Assembly: GCA_017308255.1 (NCBI GenBank)
Contig: JAFKFN010000007.1
Span: 1-64,000, forward strand
Source: Altererythrobacter sp.
Lineage (GTDB): Bacteria > Pseudomonadota > Alphaproteobacteria > Sphingomonadales > Sphingomonadaceae
DNA length: 64,000 bases
Direction of reading: 5' to 3'
Shown here piece by piece: positions 52,106-61,357 of this stretch. Within the stretch, counting starts at the first letter, position 1; the number at the start of each line of letters is the position of its first letter. The notes below the pieces were generated by a model that did not search any database, was not told where the DNA came from, and saw only the letters and a list, made by a program, of their open reading frames with translations. Made by a program: the position numbers and the translations under genes.

Positions 52106-53662
52106 ATGATGAAGACAATCTGCGCCGCGCTGGTTCTGGTGCTTGCGGCAAGCCCGGCTCTGGCGGAAATCCGCCAGGTGGACGTGGCCGGCGGGGCGGT
52201 GGAAGGGGGTGTCGAAGGCGGCCTTTCCATCTTCAAGGGCATCCCTTTTGCCGCCCCGCCCACCGGCGATCTGCGCTGGAAGGCGCCGCAACCGCCCGTC
52301 CCGTGGGTGGGGGTGCGCAAGACCACCGAATTCGGCCCGGCCTGCATGCAAGGCGAACAGCTGGCGCGGCAGATGGGCTCGACCGCGCCGCTCAGCGAAG
52401 ATTGTCTCTACATCGACGTGTGGACCCCGGCGGGCGCGCCCACCGACAAGCTGCCGGTGATCGCCTGGTTCTATGGCGGCGGGTTCAATTCGGGGATGAG
52501 CAGCGTGCCGCTCTACGATGGCGCGAACTTCGCGCGGCAGGGCGTGGTGTTCGTGGCGATCAATTATCGCCTGGGCCCGTTCGGCTTCCTCGCCACGCCG
52601 GAGCTTTCGGCCGAAAGCGGGCACGGATCGGGCAATTACGGGCTGCTAGATCAGATCGCCGGCCTCCAATGGGTGCGGGACAACATCGCGCGGTTCGGCG
52701 GTGATCCGGGCAATGTCACCGTGATGGGCCATTCGGCGGGCGGGCAGGCGGTGAGCGATCTTGTCGCCTCACCGCTGGCCAGGGGCCTGTTCCACAAGGC
52801 CATATCCGAAAGCGGATCGAGCTTCGCCCCGTTGCAGAGCGCGGCAGGGCAAGCGGGCGGCGGGATCCCGACGCTGGCTTTCGCCGAAGCGAACGGGAAA
52901 GCTTGGCTCGAAACCCTGGGCGCACACACGCTGGGGGAGGCGCGGGCCCTTTCGGCCAAGGCGCTGGATGACGGACAGCGTGCGCCCGGCGCGCCGCGCT
53001 TTGCCCCGGCGGCGGACGGCCACGTGATTCCGGGCGATTTCTTCCCGCTTTGGCAGGCCGGGCAGTTCAGCGACGTGCCGCTGCTGGTAGGCCATACCTC
53101 GAACGAATGGGGCAGCGGCGGCAATCCAGTGACGCCGGAACAGTTCGAAAAGCAGGTGCGCGAGGGATACGGGGCGAAGGCGGAGACGATCCTCGCTCTA
53201 TATCCCCACGCGACCGAAGCCGAAGCCACGCGCTCCAGCGCGCGTTTGCGCACGGACAGCTTCGTATGGAACGGCTTCACCTGGGCGCGCCTGCAGGCGG
53301 AGAAAGGCACGCGTCCGGTCTATGCCTATTGGTTCCACCGCCCCACGGCGCAAAGCCCGGATGGCAGCGCGCACGGCAGCGAAGTGGCCTTTGTCTTCGG
53401 GAACGAGGACAAGCGGTCCGGCCGGGCGGCCTGGAGCGAGGCCGACCGCGCGCTCAGCCGGCAACTCCAGGGTTATTGGGTCAACTTCGCGAAAAGCGGA
53501 AATCCGAACGGTCAGGGGCTTCCCGCGTGGCCCGAGTTCGCACCCGGAAGGCCGACGGTGATGGAACTGGGCGCGGAAGCCAGGCCGATCCCGGTGCCCG
53601 CCGCCGATCGCCTGGCGGCGTTGAGCGAGTATTTCGCCTGGCGGCGCGGCGGGGGGAAATAG
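52106..53662 (+). CDS. Secreted carboxylesterase type B
   Basis: A 518-residue alpha/beta hydrolase with a signal peptide (MMKTICAALVLVLAASPALA). The oxyanion-hole motif is FYGGGFNSG, the nucleophile serine is in VMGHSAGGQAVSD, and the SEDCLYIDVWTP signature is typical of the family. A later GSAHGSEVAFVFG segment carries the likely histidine. It is probably a periplasmic or outer-membrane-associated esterase acting on aromatic or aliphatic esters, such as para-nitrobenzyl esterases. GGAGAGG precedes the ATG. Confidence 0.88.
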   Translation: MMKTICAALVLVLAASPALAEIRQVDVAGGAVEGGVEGGLSIFKGIPFAAPPTGDLRWKAPQPPVPWVGVRKTTEFGPACMQGEQLARQMGSTAPLSEDCLYIDVWTPAGAPTDKLPVIAWFYGGGFNSGMSSVPLYDGANFARQGVVFVAINYRLGPFGFLATPELSAESGHGSGNYGLLDQIAGLQWVRDNIARFGGDPGNVTVMGHSAGGQAVSDLVASPLARGLFHKAISESGSSFAPLQSAAGQAGGGIPTLAFAEANGKAWLETLGAHTLGEARALSAKALDDGQRAPGAPRFAPAADGHVIPGDFFPLWQAGQFSDVPLLVGHTSNEWGSGGNPVTPEQFEKQVREGYGAKAETILALYPHATEAEATRSSARLRTDSFVWNGFTWARLQAEKGTRPVYAYWFHRPTAQSPDGSAHGSEVAFVFGNEDKRSGRAAWSEADRALSRQLQGYWVNFAKSGNPNGQGLPAWPEFAPGRPTVMELGAEARPIPVPAADRLAALSEYFAWRRGGGK

Positions 53663-53711
53663 AGGCGGGGCGCCGATTGCATAGCCCGCGCGGGCCCGTT
53701 AGGTGAGCCGC

Positions 53712-54380
<669 letters not shown>

Positions 54381-54384
54381 GCGC

Positions 54385-55308
54385 GTGACAGGCCACCATC
54401 ATTCGCATGGGCATTCGCATGGGCCCGCAGGCGGGCTGGCGGGCGGGCGGGGCTATGGCCGCGCCTTTGCCATCGGCATCGCGCTTAATTCCGTGTTCGT
54501 GCTGGTCGAGGCGGGGTTCGGCATCTGGTCGGGCTCGATGGCGCTGGTGGCCGATGCCGGGCACAACCTGTCCGATGTGCTCAGCCTGGTGATCGCCTGG
54601 GGTGCCGCATACATGAGCACGCTGCCGGCCAGCGGGCGCTTCACTTATGGCTACAAGGCTAGTTCGATCCTGGCTGCGCTGGCCAACGCGGCCTTGCTGC
54701 TGGTCGCGCTGGGGGCGATCCTGCTCGAAACCCTGGATCGCCTGTTCACCCCCGCGCCGGTGGAAGGCTGGACGATGATCGTGGTGGCGGGCGTGGGCAT
54801 CCTCATCAACGGGGCGACCGCGCTGCTGTTCGCCAGCGGGCGCAAGAGCGACATCAACATCCGCGGCGCCTTCCTGCACATGGCGGCCGATGCGCTGGTT
54901 TCGGTGGGCGTGGTGGTGGCGGGCGCGGTGATCCTGTTGACCGGGGCCCTGTGGGTCGATCCGGTGACCAGCCTGTTCATTGTCGCGGTGATCGGCTGGG
55001 GCACCTGGGGCCTGCTGAAAGACAGCGTGAAGATGGGCCTGCTGGCCGTGCCCGATTCCGTGGACGAGACCGCGGTGCGGGCTTACCTCGGCGGATTGCC
55101 GGGCGTGGTGGCGGTGCATGACCTGCACATCTGGCCGATGAGTACCACGGAGACCGCGCTGACCGCCCATCTGGTGATGCCGGGCGGGCAATCGGGCGAT
55201 ACCTTCCTGCACGGGCTGGCCCACGAGCTGGAGCACCGCTTCGGCATCGGCCACACCACCGTGCAGGTGGAGACGGGCGAGGACGAGCACTGCGTGGACT
55301 GCGGCTGA
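54385..55308 (+). CDS. czcD: Cation diffusion facilitator (zinc-type) efflux protein
   Basis: A 307-residue CDF transporter. The N-terminus is histidine-rich (TGHHHSHGHSHGP). Metal sites in helices 2 and 5 appear as VADAGHNLSDVLS and LHMAADALVSVG (HxxxD pairs). About six transmembrane helices are followed by a C-terminal cytosolic ferredoxin-like domain (VAVHDLHIWPMSTTE). It exports Zn2+, Co2+ or Cd2+ in exchange for protons. GTG start at 54385, just after mtgA. Confidence 0.88.
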   Translation: MTGHHHSHGHSHGPAGGLAGGRGYGRAFAIGIALNSVFVLVEAGFGIWSGSMALVADAGHNLSDVLSLVIAWGAAYMSTLPASGRFTYGYKASSILAALANAALLLVALGAILLETLDRLFTPAPVEGWTMIVVAGVGILINGATALLFASGRKSDINIRGAFLHMAADALVSVGVVVAGAVILLTGALWVDPVTSLFIVAVIGWGTWGLLKDSVKMGLLAVPDSVDETAVRAYLGGLPGVVAVHDLHIWPMSTTETALTAHLVMPGGQSGDTFLHGLAHELEHRFGIGHTTVQVETGEDEHCVDCG

Positions 55309-55325
55309 GGCCGGGGAGGCTGGTG

Positions 55326-55805
55326 ATGGAGCAGGTTCACGAAGGAGGGTGCGGCTGCGGCGCGGTGCGGTTCCGCGTTGAGGGAGAGCCGATCTACGTC
55401 AACAACTGCCATTGCCGGCTGTGCCAGCGGCAGACCGGCTCCACCAGTGTGGTCAACGCCTTCTACGAAAGCGAACGCCTGGCCATGCTGGGCGGCAACC
55501 TGGCGGAAAGCACGTTCACCTCCGGCAGCGGCGGGGAGCATGTGGTCAGCCGCTGCGCAGAGTGTGGAACCGCGCTGTTCAGCTATTACCCGCGCGTCGG
55601 CCGTGCAGGCGTGGGCATTCGCGTGGGTGCTTTCGATGAACCGGGCGCGTTCCGGCCCGACGCGGTGGTTTTCACCGGGAGCCGCATGCCCTGGGTGGCC
55701 CTGCCGGAAGGCATTCCGGCTTTTGAAGCCTATTACCGGCCGTCGGAGCTGTTGCCGCCGGAGCGTTTTGCCCGGCTGACGGCATTGGTCGAGCGGGGAA
55801 AATAG
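55326..55805 (+). CDS. GFA-family protein
   Basis: A 159-residue zinc protein of the glutathione-dependent formaldehyde-activating (GFA) family. Zinc cysteines are in GGCGCGAVRF, NNCHCRLCQRQTG and SRCAECGTALFSY. Members are often enzymes or metal-binding proteins of unknown substrate; the original activity assignment is disputed. GGGGAGG precedes the ATG at 55326. It follows the CDF gene and could be co-transcribed. Confidence 0.8.
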   Translation: MEQVHEGGCGCGAVRFRVEGEPIYVNNCHCRLCQRQTGSTSVVNAFYESERLAMLGGNLAESTFTSGSGGEHVVSRCAECGTALFSYYPRVGRAGVGIRVGAFDEPGAFRPDAVVFTGSRMPWVALPEGIPAFEAYYRPSELLPPERFARLTALVERGK

Positions 55806-55828
55806 TCCCGCCCCTCGCCGAGAAGGGA

Positions 55829-56182
55829 TCAGCTGTCCCGAGAGGCTGCCGCTGCCGCTGCGCGTGCCGCGAAATGCATGTGGGTGGCGTGGATGCCGAG
55901 GAAGACCAGACCGGCGAAGGGGATCACCGCCAAGGCGGCGATCCGGTCTTCCAAGGGAGTGGCGAAAGCGATTCCACCGGCAAGAAGCAGGAGCGCCACG
56001 GTGCCGATGACAGGGGATAGGGTAAGAGCCATGCGCGGCGAGGCGTAGTAATCCGGCCTGCCGTCCAATGACCAGTTCATCGCCACGCGCTCGCAGTTCT
56101 CGAAGCGAGGGGCGAAATGGCGCGATACCAGCCAAAGCGGCGCCGAAAACAAGGCCCCGAGCGCGAAGGCGAGGATTGCCAT
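55829..56182 (-). CDS. Small membrane protein (DUF1648-like)
   Basis: A 117-residue protein with about three hydrophobic segments (residues ~3-20, 55-72 and 85-105). The segment AMNWSLDGRPDYYASPRMAL resembles the DUF1648 motif in which a loop precedes the second helix. GAGGTCGGG precedes the ATG. It lies between the convergent GFA gene and the end of clpX. The function is unknown. Confidence 0.6.
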   Translation of the reverse strand: MAILAFALGALFSAPLWLVSRHFAPRFENCERVAMNWSLDGRPDYYASPRMALTLSPVIGTVALLLLAGGIAFATPLEDRIAALAVIPFAGLVFLGIHATHMHFAARAAAAAASRDS

Positions 56183-56207
56183 CCCGACCTCGCGCCCCGC
56201 GCCCGGT

Positions 56208-57476
56208 TTAAGCCGCTTCTTCTTTCTTCTTGCCGTCGCTGGAGACGACGCGGATCGGTTCCTTGCGGCCTTCGACCACGTCCTTGTCCACCACCACTTC
56301 GCTCACGTCGTCCATGCTCGGCAGGTCGAACATGGTGTCGAGCAGGATCGCCTCCACGATCGAGCGCAGGCCGCGTGCGCCGGTCTTGCGCTTGATGGCC
56401 TTCTTGGCGATCGCCTGGAGGGCGTCGTCGGTGAAGGTCAGTTCCACATCCTCCAGCTCGAACAGCTTGTGGTACTGCTTGACCAGAGCGTTCTTCGGTT
56501 CCTTGAGGATCTGCACCAGCGCGGCCACGTCGAGATCGTGCAGCGTGGCGATCACCGGCAGGCGGCCGACGAATTCGGGGATCAGCCCGAACTTGAGCAG
56601 ATCTTCCGGCTCACACTTTTCGAGCATTTCACCCACGCGGGCCTGTTCCGGATCGGCGATATGCGCGCCGAAGCCGATCGAGCGCTTCTGCAGGCGGTCG
56701 CCGATGATCTTTTCCAGCCCCGCGAACGCGCCGCCGCAGATGAACAGGATGTTGGTCGTGTCCACTTGCAGGAATTCCTGCTGCGGATGCTTGCGCCCGC
56801 CCTGCGGCGGAACGCTGGCGGTGGTGCCTTCCATCAGCTTGAGCAGCGCCTGCTGCACACCTTCGCCCGAAACATCGCGGGTGATGGAGGGGTTTTCCGC
56901 CTTGCGGGTGATCTTGTCGATCTCGTCGATGTAGACGATGCCATGCTGCGCCTTCTCGACGTTGTAGTCGCTGGCCTGGAGCAGCTTGAGGATGATGTTC
57001 TCCACATCCTCGCCCACATAACCGGCTTCCGTCAGCGTGGTGGCATCGGCCATGGTGAAAGGCACGTCGAAGGTGCGCGCCAGCGTCTGCGCCAGCAGCG
57101 TCTTGCCGCTGCCGGTGGGGCCGACGAGCAGGATGTTGGACTTGGCCAGTTCCACATCGCCGGCCTTGCCGCTGTGCTTCAGCCGCTTGTAGTGATTGTG
57201 CACCGCGACCGAGAGCACCCGCTTGGCGCGGTCCTGCCCGATGACATAATCGTTGAGCGTTTCGCAGATCTGGTGCGGCGTGGCGATTTCGCCGTCTTTC
57301 TTGCCGGCGATCCCGCCCTTGGTTTCCTCGCGGATGATGTCGTTGCACAGCTCCACGCATTCATCGCAGATGAACACGGTGGGGCCGGCAATCAGCTTGC
57401 GCACTTCGTGCTGCGACTTGCCGCAGAAGCTGCAGTAGAGAGTGCTCTTGCTGTCGGAACCGCTCAGTTTCGTCAT
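56208..57476 (-). CDS. clpX: ClpX, ATPase subunit of ClpXP
   Basis: A 422-residue AAA+ unfoldase. The N-terminal zinc-binding domain has CSFCGKSQ and ICDECVELC, and it binds adaptors. Walker A is [14 protein letters not shown], Walker [10 protein letters not shown], and the pore and sensor regions follow ([25 protein letters not shown]). ClpX unfolds substrates such as CtrA, delivered by RcdA, for ClpP. I start at 57476 ([10 protein letters not shown]); 57488 is also possible. A candidate promoter lies between clpP and clpX. Confidence 0.97.
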   Translation of the reverse strand: MTKLSGSDSKSTLYCSFCGKSQHEVRKLIAGPTVFICDECVELCNDIIREETKGGIAGKKDGEIATPHQICETLNDYVIGQDRAKRVLSVAVHNHYKRLKHSGKAGDVELAKSNILLVGPTGSGKTLLAQTLARTFDVPFTMADATTLTEAGYVGEDVENIILKLLQASDYNVEKAQHGIVYIDEIDKITRKAENPSITRDVSGEGVQQALLKLMEGTTASVPPQGGRKHPQQEFLQVDTTNILFICGGAFAGLEKIIGDRLQKRSIGFGAHIADPEQARVGEMLEKCEPEDLLKFGLIPEFVGRLPVIATLHDLDVAALVQILKEPKNALVKQYHKLFELEDVELTFTDDALQAIAKKAIKRKTGARGLRSIVEAILLDTMFDLPSMDDVSEVVVDKDVVEGRKEPIRVVSSDGKKKEEAA

Positions 57477-57536
57477 ATTCTCGTCCATGTCCCCGGCACG
57501 GACCGGAATTGGGCCGCGACGGGATTCGCCCCCGGG

Positions 57537-57564
57537 AATGTAAACCCGAAGGTGTCAATATCAA
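57537..57564 (-). promoter_or_regulatory. Possible clpX promoter
   Basis: On the minus strand TTGATA (57564-57559), 16-bp spacer, TACATT (57542-57537), in the 184-nt gap between clpP and clpX. By eye only. Confidence 0.3.
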
Positions 57565-57672
57565 TCGCAACAACCCTAAAACCCACGGCTTGCTCCAGCC
57601 TGAAGGGGCAAGGTTGCCAAATTGCTACAATTCGGTGGCAAAAGGTTTCGCCCCGATCGCGGCGCGCGGGGG

Positions 57673-58362
57673 TTATTCCGGCGCCCCGCCGCTGCCGCTG
57701 GCATTGGCCGCTTCCTCGTCCTTCGGGCGATGGGCGAAGACCTTGTCCACGATGCCGAAGGCAAGCGCCTCTTCGGCTTCCAGAAAGGTGTCGCGATCCA
57801 TCGCCTTCTCGATCTCGGTCAGCGTCTTGCCGGTATATTTAGCGTAGAGATCGTTCATCCGCTTGCGGATGCGCAGGATTTCCTTGGCCTGGATCTCGAT
57901 GTCGGAGGCCATGCCGCGCGCGCCCCCGGACGGCTGGTGGACCATGATCCGCGCATTGGGCAGGGCCACGCGCATCCCCGGCTCACCCGCGGCGAGCAGG
58001 AAGCTGCCCATCGACGCCGCCTGGCCGATGCACACGGTGCGGACCTTGGGCTTGATGTACTGCATGGTGTCGTGGATCGCCATGCCGGCCGTCACCACGC
58101 CGCCAGGCGAATTGATGTACATCGAGATATCCTGGCTGTTCTCGCTTTCGAGGAACAGCAGCTGGGCCACGATCAGGCTGGCCATCGTGTCTTCCACCTG
58201 GCCGGTCACGAACACGATTCGTTCGCGCAGCAGGCGGCTGAAGATGTCGAAGCTGCGCTCGCCCCGGCTGGTGCTTTCGACCACCACCGGGACGAGAGCG
58301 CCGGTGACGGGATCGGTGTGAAATTTCCCCTGGGCGCCGGAATCGCCGAACAGATCGATCAT
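57673..58362 (-). CDS. clpP: ClpP, protease subunit
   Basis: A 229-residue serine protease subunit that forms the tetradecameric chamber. The triad is Ser117 ([12 protein letters not shown]), His142 ([10 protein letters not shown]) and Asp191 ([10 protein letters not shown]). AGAGGA precedes the ATG at 58362. A probable heat-shock-like promoter lies 22-57 nt upstream. The C-terminus carries a short Ala/Gly/Ser/Glu tail. clpX follows downstream on the same strand, as in most alphaproteobacteria. Confidence 0.97.
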   Translation of the reverse strand: MIDLFGDSGAQGKFHTDPVTGALVPVVVESTSRGERSFDIFSRLLRERIVFVTGQVEDTMASLIVAQLLFLESENSQDISMYINSPGGVVTAGMAIHDTMQYIKPKVRTVCIGQAASMGSFLLAAGEPGMRVALPNARIMVHQPSGGARGMASDIEIQAKEILRIRKRMNDLYAKYTGKTLTEIEKAMDRDTFLEAEEALAFGIVDKVFAHRPKDEEAANASGSGGAPE

Positions 58363-58390
58363 GAAAGTCCTCTCGTCAGAATGCCGCGCC

Positions 58391-58419
58391 TATGTCGCGT
58401 GTCGCCCGCGGTTGTTCAA
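58391..58419 (-). promoter_or_regulatory. Probable clpP promoter, sigma-32-like
   Basis: On the minus strand TTGAAC (58419-58414), 17-bp spacer, GACATA (58396-58391). The preceding C makes CTTGAA, as in heat-shock -35 boxes. The expected start lies about 22 nt before the clpP ATG. Confidence 0.45.
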
Positions 58420-58552
58420 GAGCGATCCTTCCCGGTGTCTCATCGGGGGCAGCCGGATGAAATTGGGAATCGAGGCAAAGCCGCAAGACGCGTATTGCAT
58501 TCGACAGGCAGGATCGGCGGTTGGTCGAAGCGCTCGCGCCGCACTGTTTTGA

Positions 58553-58702
58553 GCGTGCAAGTCAAACCTGACCGGCGGGCAGGGCATTTTCGATCGCACG
58601 GTCTACGCCGGCCTGCGCGACCGTTCCCCGATCGAGTTCATCGAACGCCGCCGGCTCAATATCTCGACGATCTATCGCCTGACGGTGAAGGGCAGCTTCT
58701 AG
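58553..58702 (+). pseudogene. Remnant of a beta-barrel-like outer membrane protein C-terminus
   Basis: A 49-codon frame with no start ends in FIERRRLNISTIYRLTVKGSF-type sequence; its last part, ISTIYRLTVKGSF and stop at 58700, alternates polar and hydrophobic residues and ends in Phe like an outer-membrane beta-strand. An in-frame stop lies directly upstream at 58550. It is probably the decayed 3' end of a porin- or receptor-like gene, though chance is not excluded. Confidence 0.3.
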
Positions 58703-58768
58703 AGGGCGGGGCGCCCCCAACCCCAACCCCCTACGCGCCTACGCTATGGCATTCCCAACCCCCGGAAT

Positions 58769-58847
58769 CGTCATTGCGAGCGTAGCGAAGCAATCCAGGG
58801 CCACAACGCGATACGCCCTGGATTGCTTCGCTACGCTCGCAATGACG
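58769..58847. repeat. Palindromic repeat, class A
   Basis: CGTCATTGCGAGCGTAGCGA, continuing AGCAATCCAGGGC, is inverted as CCTGGATTGCTTCGCTACGC, ending CAATGACG. It lies downstream of tig, next to the remnant at 58553. Confidence 0.9.
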
Positions 58848-58866
58848 ATTCATGGGGGTGAAGCAA

Positions 58867-58903
58867 ACGGGGCCGGGGCGCTTTTGCTGCGGCCCGGCCC
58901 CGT
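58867..58903 (-). terminator. Terminator of tig
   Basis: ACGGGGCCGGG/CCCGGCCCCGT is a perfect 11-bp stem with a 15-nt loop, 28 nt past the tig stop codon; on the minus strand it is followed by TTGCTT. Confidence 0.6.
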
Positions 58904-58930
58904 GGTGTGCCCAAGAGTGAGCGGTAGGTG

Positions 58931-60520
58931 TTATTTCTTGGCGGCGGCCTTTTTCGGCGCGGCCTTCTTGGCGGCTGGCTTTTCCTTGGCGGCCGGTTTC
59001 TCCGTCTCGGCGGGCGCGGCTTTCTTGGCGGGCGCCTTCTTGGCCGGGGCCTTGGCGTCTTCCTTGGCCGGCGCTTCGGCCTTCTTAGCCGGAGCCTTGG
59101 CCGGCTTGTCCTTCGCCGGAGCCTCGGCCTTGGCGGCCGGCTTCTTGGCGGTGGCCTTCTTGGCCGCGGGCTTGGCCGGCGGCGGGGCGGTTTCCTCGGC
59201 CTCGATCGCGGCTTCGAGTTCCTCGCGGCTCACCTGTCGTTCGGTGATCTCGGCCTTGTCGAACAGGAAATCGACGACCTTGTCTTCATAGAGCGGGGCG
59301 CGCAGCTGGGCCTGGGCCATCGCATCCTGGCGGACGTATTCGACGAACCGTTCCCGATCTTCCGGGCGATACTGCTGCGCGGCCTGCTGGATCAGCATGC
59401 CCATTTCCTGGGCCGAAACCTCGACATTGTTGCTCTGGCCGATTTCCGACAGCAGCAGGCCCAGGCGCACGCGCCGTTCGGCGATGCGCTTGTAATCGTC
59501 CTTCTCCGCCTCGATTTCCTTGAGGCCTGCCTCGGGATCTTCTTCCTTGGCGATTTCCGCCTGGAGCTGCTGCCAGATCTGCTCAAACTCCGCCTCCACC
59601 ATGGTGGGGGGCACGGCGAAATCGTGGTCCGCCGCCAGCTTGTCGAGCAGCTGGCGCTTCATCTGGGTGCGGGTGAGGCCGGCGGTTTCCTGTTCGAGCT
59701 GGGCCTTCAGCAGTTCCTTCAGCTTGTCGAGGCTGTCGAGCCCCAGCGCCTTGGCGAAATCCTCGTCCACCTTGGTTTCGCCGGCCACCTTGACCTGCTG
59801 AACGGTGATATCGAATTCCGCTTCCTTGCCCTTGAGATCGGGGGCCGGGTAATCGACGGGGAAGGTTACCTTGATCGTCTTCGTATCGCCCGTCTTCACG
59901 CCGGCGAGCTGTTCCTCGAAACCGGGGATGAACTGGCCGGAACCGATCACCAGCGGCACGCCTTCGGCCTTGCCGCCTTCGAACTCGTGGCCGTCCACGC
60001 GGCCCACGAAGTCGATGATCAGCTGGTCGCCGTCCGCCGCCTTCTTCGTCTTGGGCGCGTCGGTGTAGGTCTTCTGGTTGGAAGCGAGCTGCTGGAGCGA
60101 TTCCTCCACCTGCTCGTCAGCCACCGCCACGGTCAGCTTTTCGAGCTTGAGGCCTTCGATCGAAGGCGCCTCGATCTCGGGGAGCACTTCCAGCTCCACC
60201 GTCAGCTCGGCATCCTTGCCCTCGGCATAGCCTTCGCCCAGATCGACCTTGGGCTGCAACGCCGGGCGCAGCTTCTTCTCGCGCATCAGCGTGTCGATCG
60301 ATTCGCGCACGCTGGCGTTGAACGCATCGGAATGAAGCGCTTCGCCATGCATCTTCTTGATCAGATTCGCGGGCACCTTGCCGGGGCGGAAGCCGGGCAT
60401 CCGCACCTGCGGGGCGACCTTCTTCACCTCGGCGTCGATCCGCGCGGCGATTTCCTTGGCCGGGATCTTCACCGTGTAAGCGCGCTTGAGCCCTTCATTG
60501 GCCGTTTCGACGATCTGCAT
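58931..60520 (-). CDS. tig: Trigger factor with long Lys/Ala/Pro tail
   Basis: A 529-residue ribosome-associated chaperone. Residues ~1-150 are the ribosome-binding domain; the signature here is VRMPGFRPGKVPANLIKK. Residues ~155-240 are the FKBP-type prolyl-isomerase domain (IDFVGRVDGHEFEGGKAEG), and the helical chaperone arms run to ~440. The last ~90 residues are an Ala/Lys/Pro tail (PAKKAEAPAKEDAKAPAKK), absent from E. coli Tig (432 residues). It may bind nucleic acid or the ribosome surface; that is inferred. tRNA-Leu lies 50 nt upstream on the same strand. Confidence 0.95.
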   Translation of the reverse strand: MQIVETANEGLKRAYTVKIPAKEIAARIDAEVKKVAPQVRMPGFRPGKVPANLIKKMHGEALHSDAFNASVRESIDTLMREKKLRPALQPKVDLGEGYAEGKDAELTVELEVLPEIEAPSIEGLKLEKLTVAVADEQVEESLQQLASNQKTYTDAPKTKKAADGDQLIIDFVGRVDGHEFEGGKAEGVPLVIGSGQFIPGFEEQLAGVKTGDTKTIKVTFPVDYPAPDLKGKEAEFDITVQQVKVAGETKVDEDFAKALGLDSLDKLKELLKAQLEQETAGLTRTQMKRQLLDKLAADHDFAVPPTMVEAEFEQIWQQLQAEIAKEEDPEAGLKEIEAEKDDYKRIAERRVRLGLLLSEIGQSNNVEVSAQEMGMLIQQAAQQYRPEDRERFVEYVRQDAMAQAQLRAPLYEDKVVDFLFDKAEITERQVSREELEAAIEAEETAPPPAKPAAKKATAKKPAAKAEAPAKDKPAKAPAKKAEAPAKEDAKAPAKKAPAKKAAPAETEKPAAKEKPAAKKAAPKKAAAKK

Positions 60521-60570
60521 TGATAAGCCTTTTCGAACAAACCTCTACGAAGCCAGCGCCAGGACGGAAC

Positions 60571-60655
60571 TGGTGCGGGCGAAGGGACTCGAACCCCCAC
60601 ATCTTGCGATACTGGAACCTAAATCCAGCGCGTCTACCAGTTCCGCCACGCCCGC
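60571..60655 (-). tRNA. tRNA-Leu (UAG)
   Basis: An 85-nt tRNA with acceptor stem GCGGGCG/CGCCCGC, anticodon UAG at 60621-60619, a long variable arm as in class II tRNAs, a GTTCGAGTC T-loop, discriminator A and an encoded CCA. It reads leucine codons of the CUN box. Confidence 0.97.
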
Positions 60656-60769
60656 GGCCCGACGAATCCCAGCAGGCTGCCGCCTGCGAAACAGGGTGGT
60701 GCCGTTAGCCGCATGGGCCGGAAAGGGCAAGCGGCACGGCAGGCCGTGTGCCGCTCTGCCGCCGGAGCG

Positions 60770-60794
60770 GAACGGGAGGGCGCGCCCGGGTGTT
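60770..60794 (+). promoter_or_regulatory. Possible EcfG-type promoter (one mismatch)
   Basis: GGAAC (60770-60774), 16-bp spacer, TGTT (60791-60794), 25 nt before the ATG at 60819. It differs from GGAAC-N16-CGTT only in the first base of the -10. Confidence 0.4.
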
Positions 60795-60818
60795 TCATCG
60801 GGGAAAGGATCATTCCCC

Positions 60819-61007
60819 ATGGATCGCGACCATCCCGGCAAGCAGCCGGACGAAATCGTGCCGAACAAGCCCGACATCGACCGCCCGGATCGCACGCCGG
60901 ACGAAGTGCAGCCGGGCCAGGGCGATTTCGACCGGCCCGACAGCGCGCCGGCCGAAACCCCGCCGCAACCGGGCACGGCGCCGACGGAAACCCCGCCGCC
61001 GGATTGA
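60819..61007 (+). CDS. Small disordered Asp/Pro-rich protein
   Basis: A 62-residue, strongly charged protein built on repeats such as PDEIVPNKPDIDRPDRTPDE and PGQGDFDRPDSAP, with a Pro/Thr tail. It is predicted to be disordered and soluble, with no cysteines or signal peptide. GGGGAAAGGA is the ribosome-binding site, and GGGGAA/TTCCCC forms a 6-bp stem over it. A near-consensus EcfG promoter lies just upstream, so it may be a stress-induced protein. The function is unknown. Confidence 0.55.
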   Translation: MDRDHPGKQPDEIVPNKPDIDRPDRTPDEVQPGQGDFDRPDSAPAETPPQPGTAPTETPPPD

Positions 61008-61039
61008 TTTTCCCGCGCCGGCGTGGCTAAGCGCGCGGC

Positions 61040-61354
61040 ATGAGCGAAGAAACCCCCGCCGCCGAGCCCGTCCAGACCCCGCCGAACGCGCCTGACGTGC
61101 CGCCCGACCGGCTGGCGATCGATCCCGCGAGCGAGTGGTTCGACGCCGACAAGCTCAGGCGCGGGATCGGTATCCGCTTCAAGGGCGTGGTCCGCACGAA
61201 TGTCGAGGAATACTCGATCTCGGGCGGGTGGGTGCGCGTGCAGGCGGGCAAGACGATGGACCGCAAGGGGCGCCCGCTGACGCTCAAGCTCAATGGCCCG
61301 GTGGAAGCCTGGTACGAAGACCTGGGCGAAGATGCGCCCGTGGCGAAGGCTTGA
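61040..61354 (+). CDS. DUF3297 family protein
   Basis: A 104-residue soluble protein. After a Pro/Glu/Ala-rich N-terminus it contains PPDRLAIDPASEWFDADKL, RRGIGIRFKGVVRTNVEEY and GKTMDRKGRPLTLKLNGPVE, which match DUF3297 as I recall it. These occur widely in Proteobacteria and are of unknown function; the compact sheet-rich core suggests binding to a partner rather than catalysis. It converges with nhaA, leaving only 3 nt between the stop codons. Confidence 0.75.
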   Translation: MSEETPAAEPVQTPPNAPDVPPDRLAIDPASEWFDADKLRRGIGIRFKGVVRTNVEEYSISGGWVRVQAGKTMDRKGRPLTLKLNGPVEAWYEDLGEDAPVAKA

Positions 61355-61357
61355 CGA

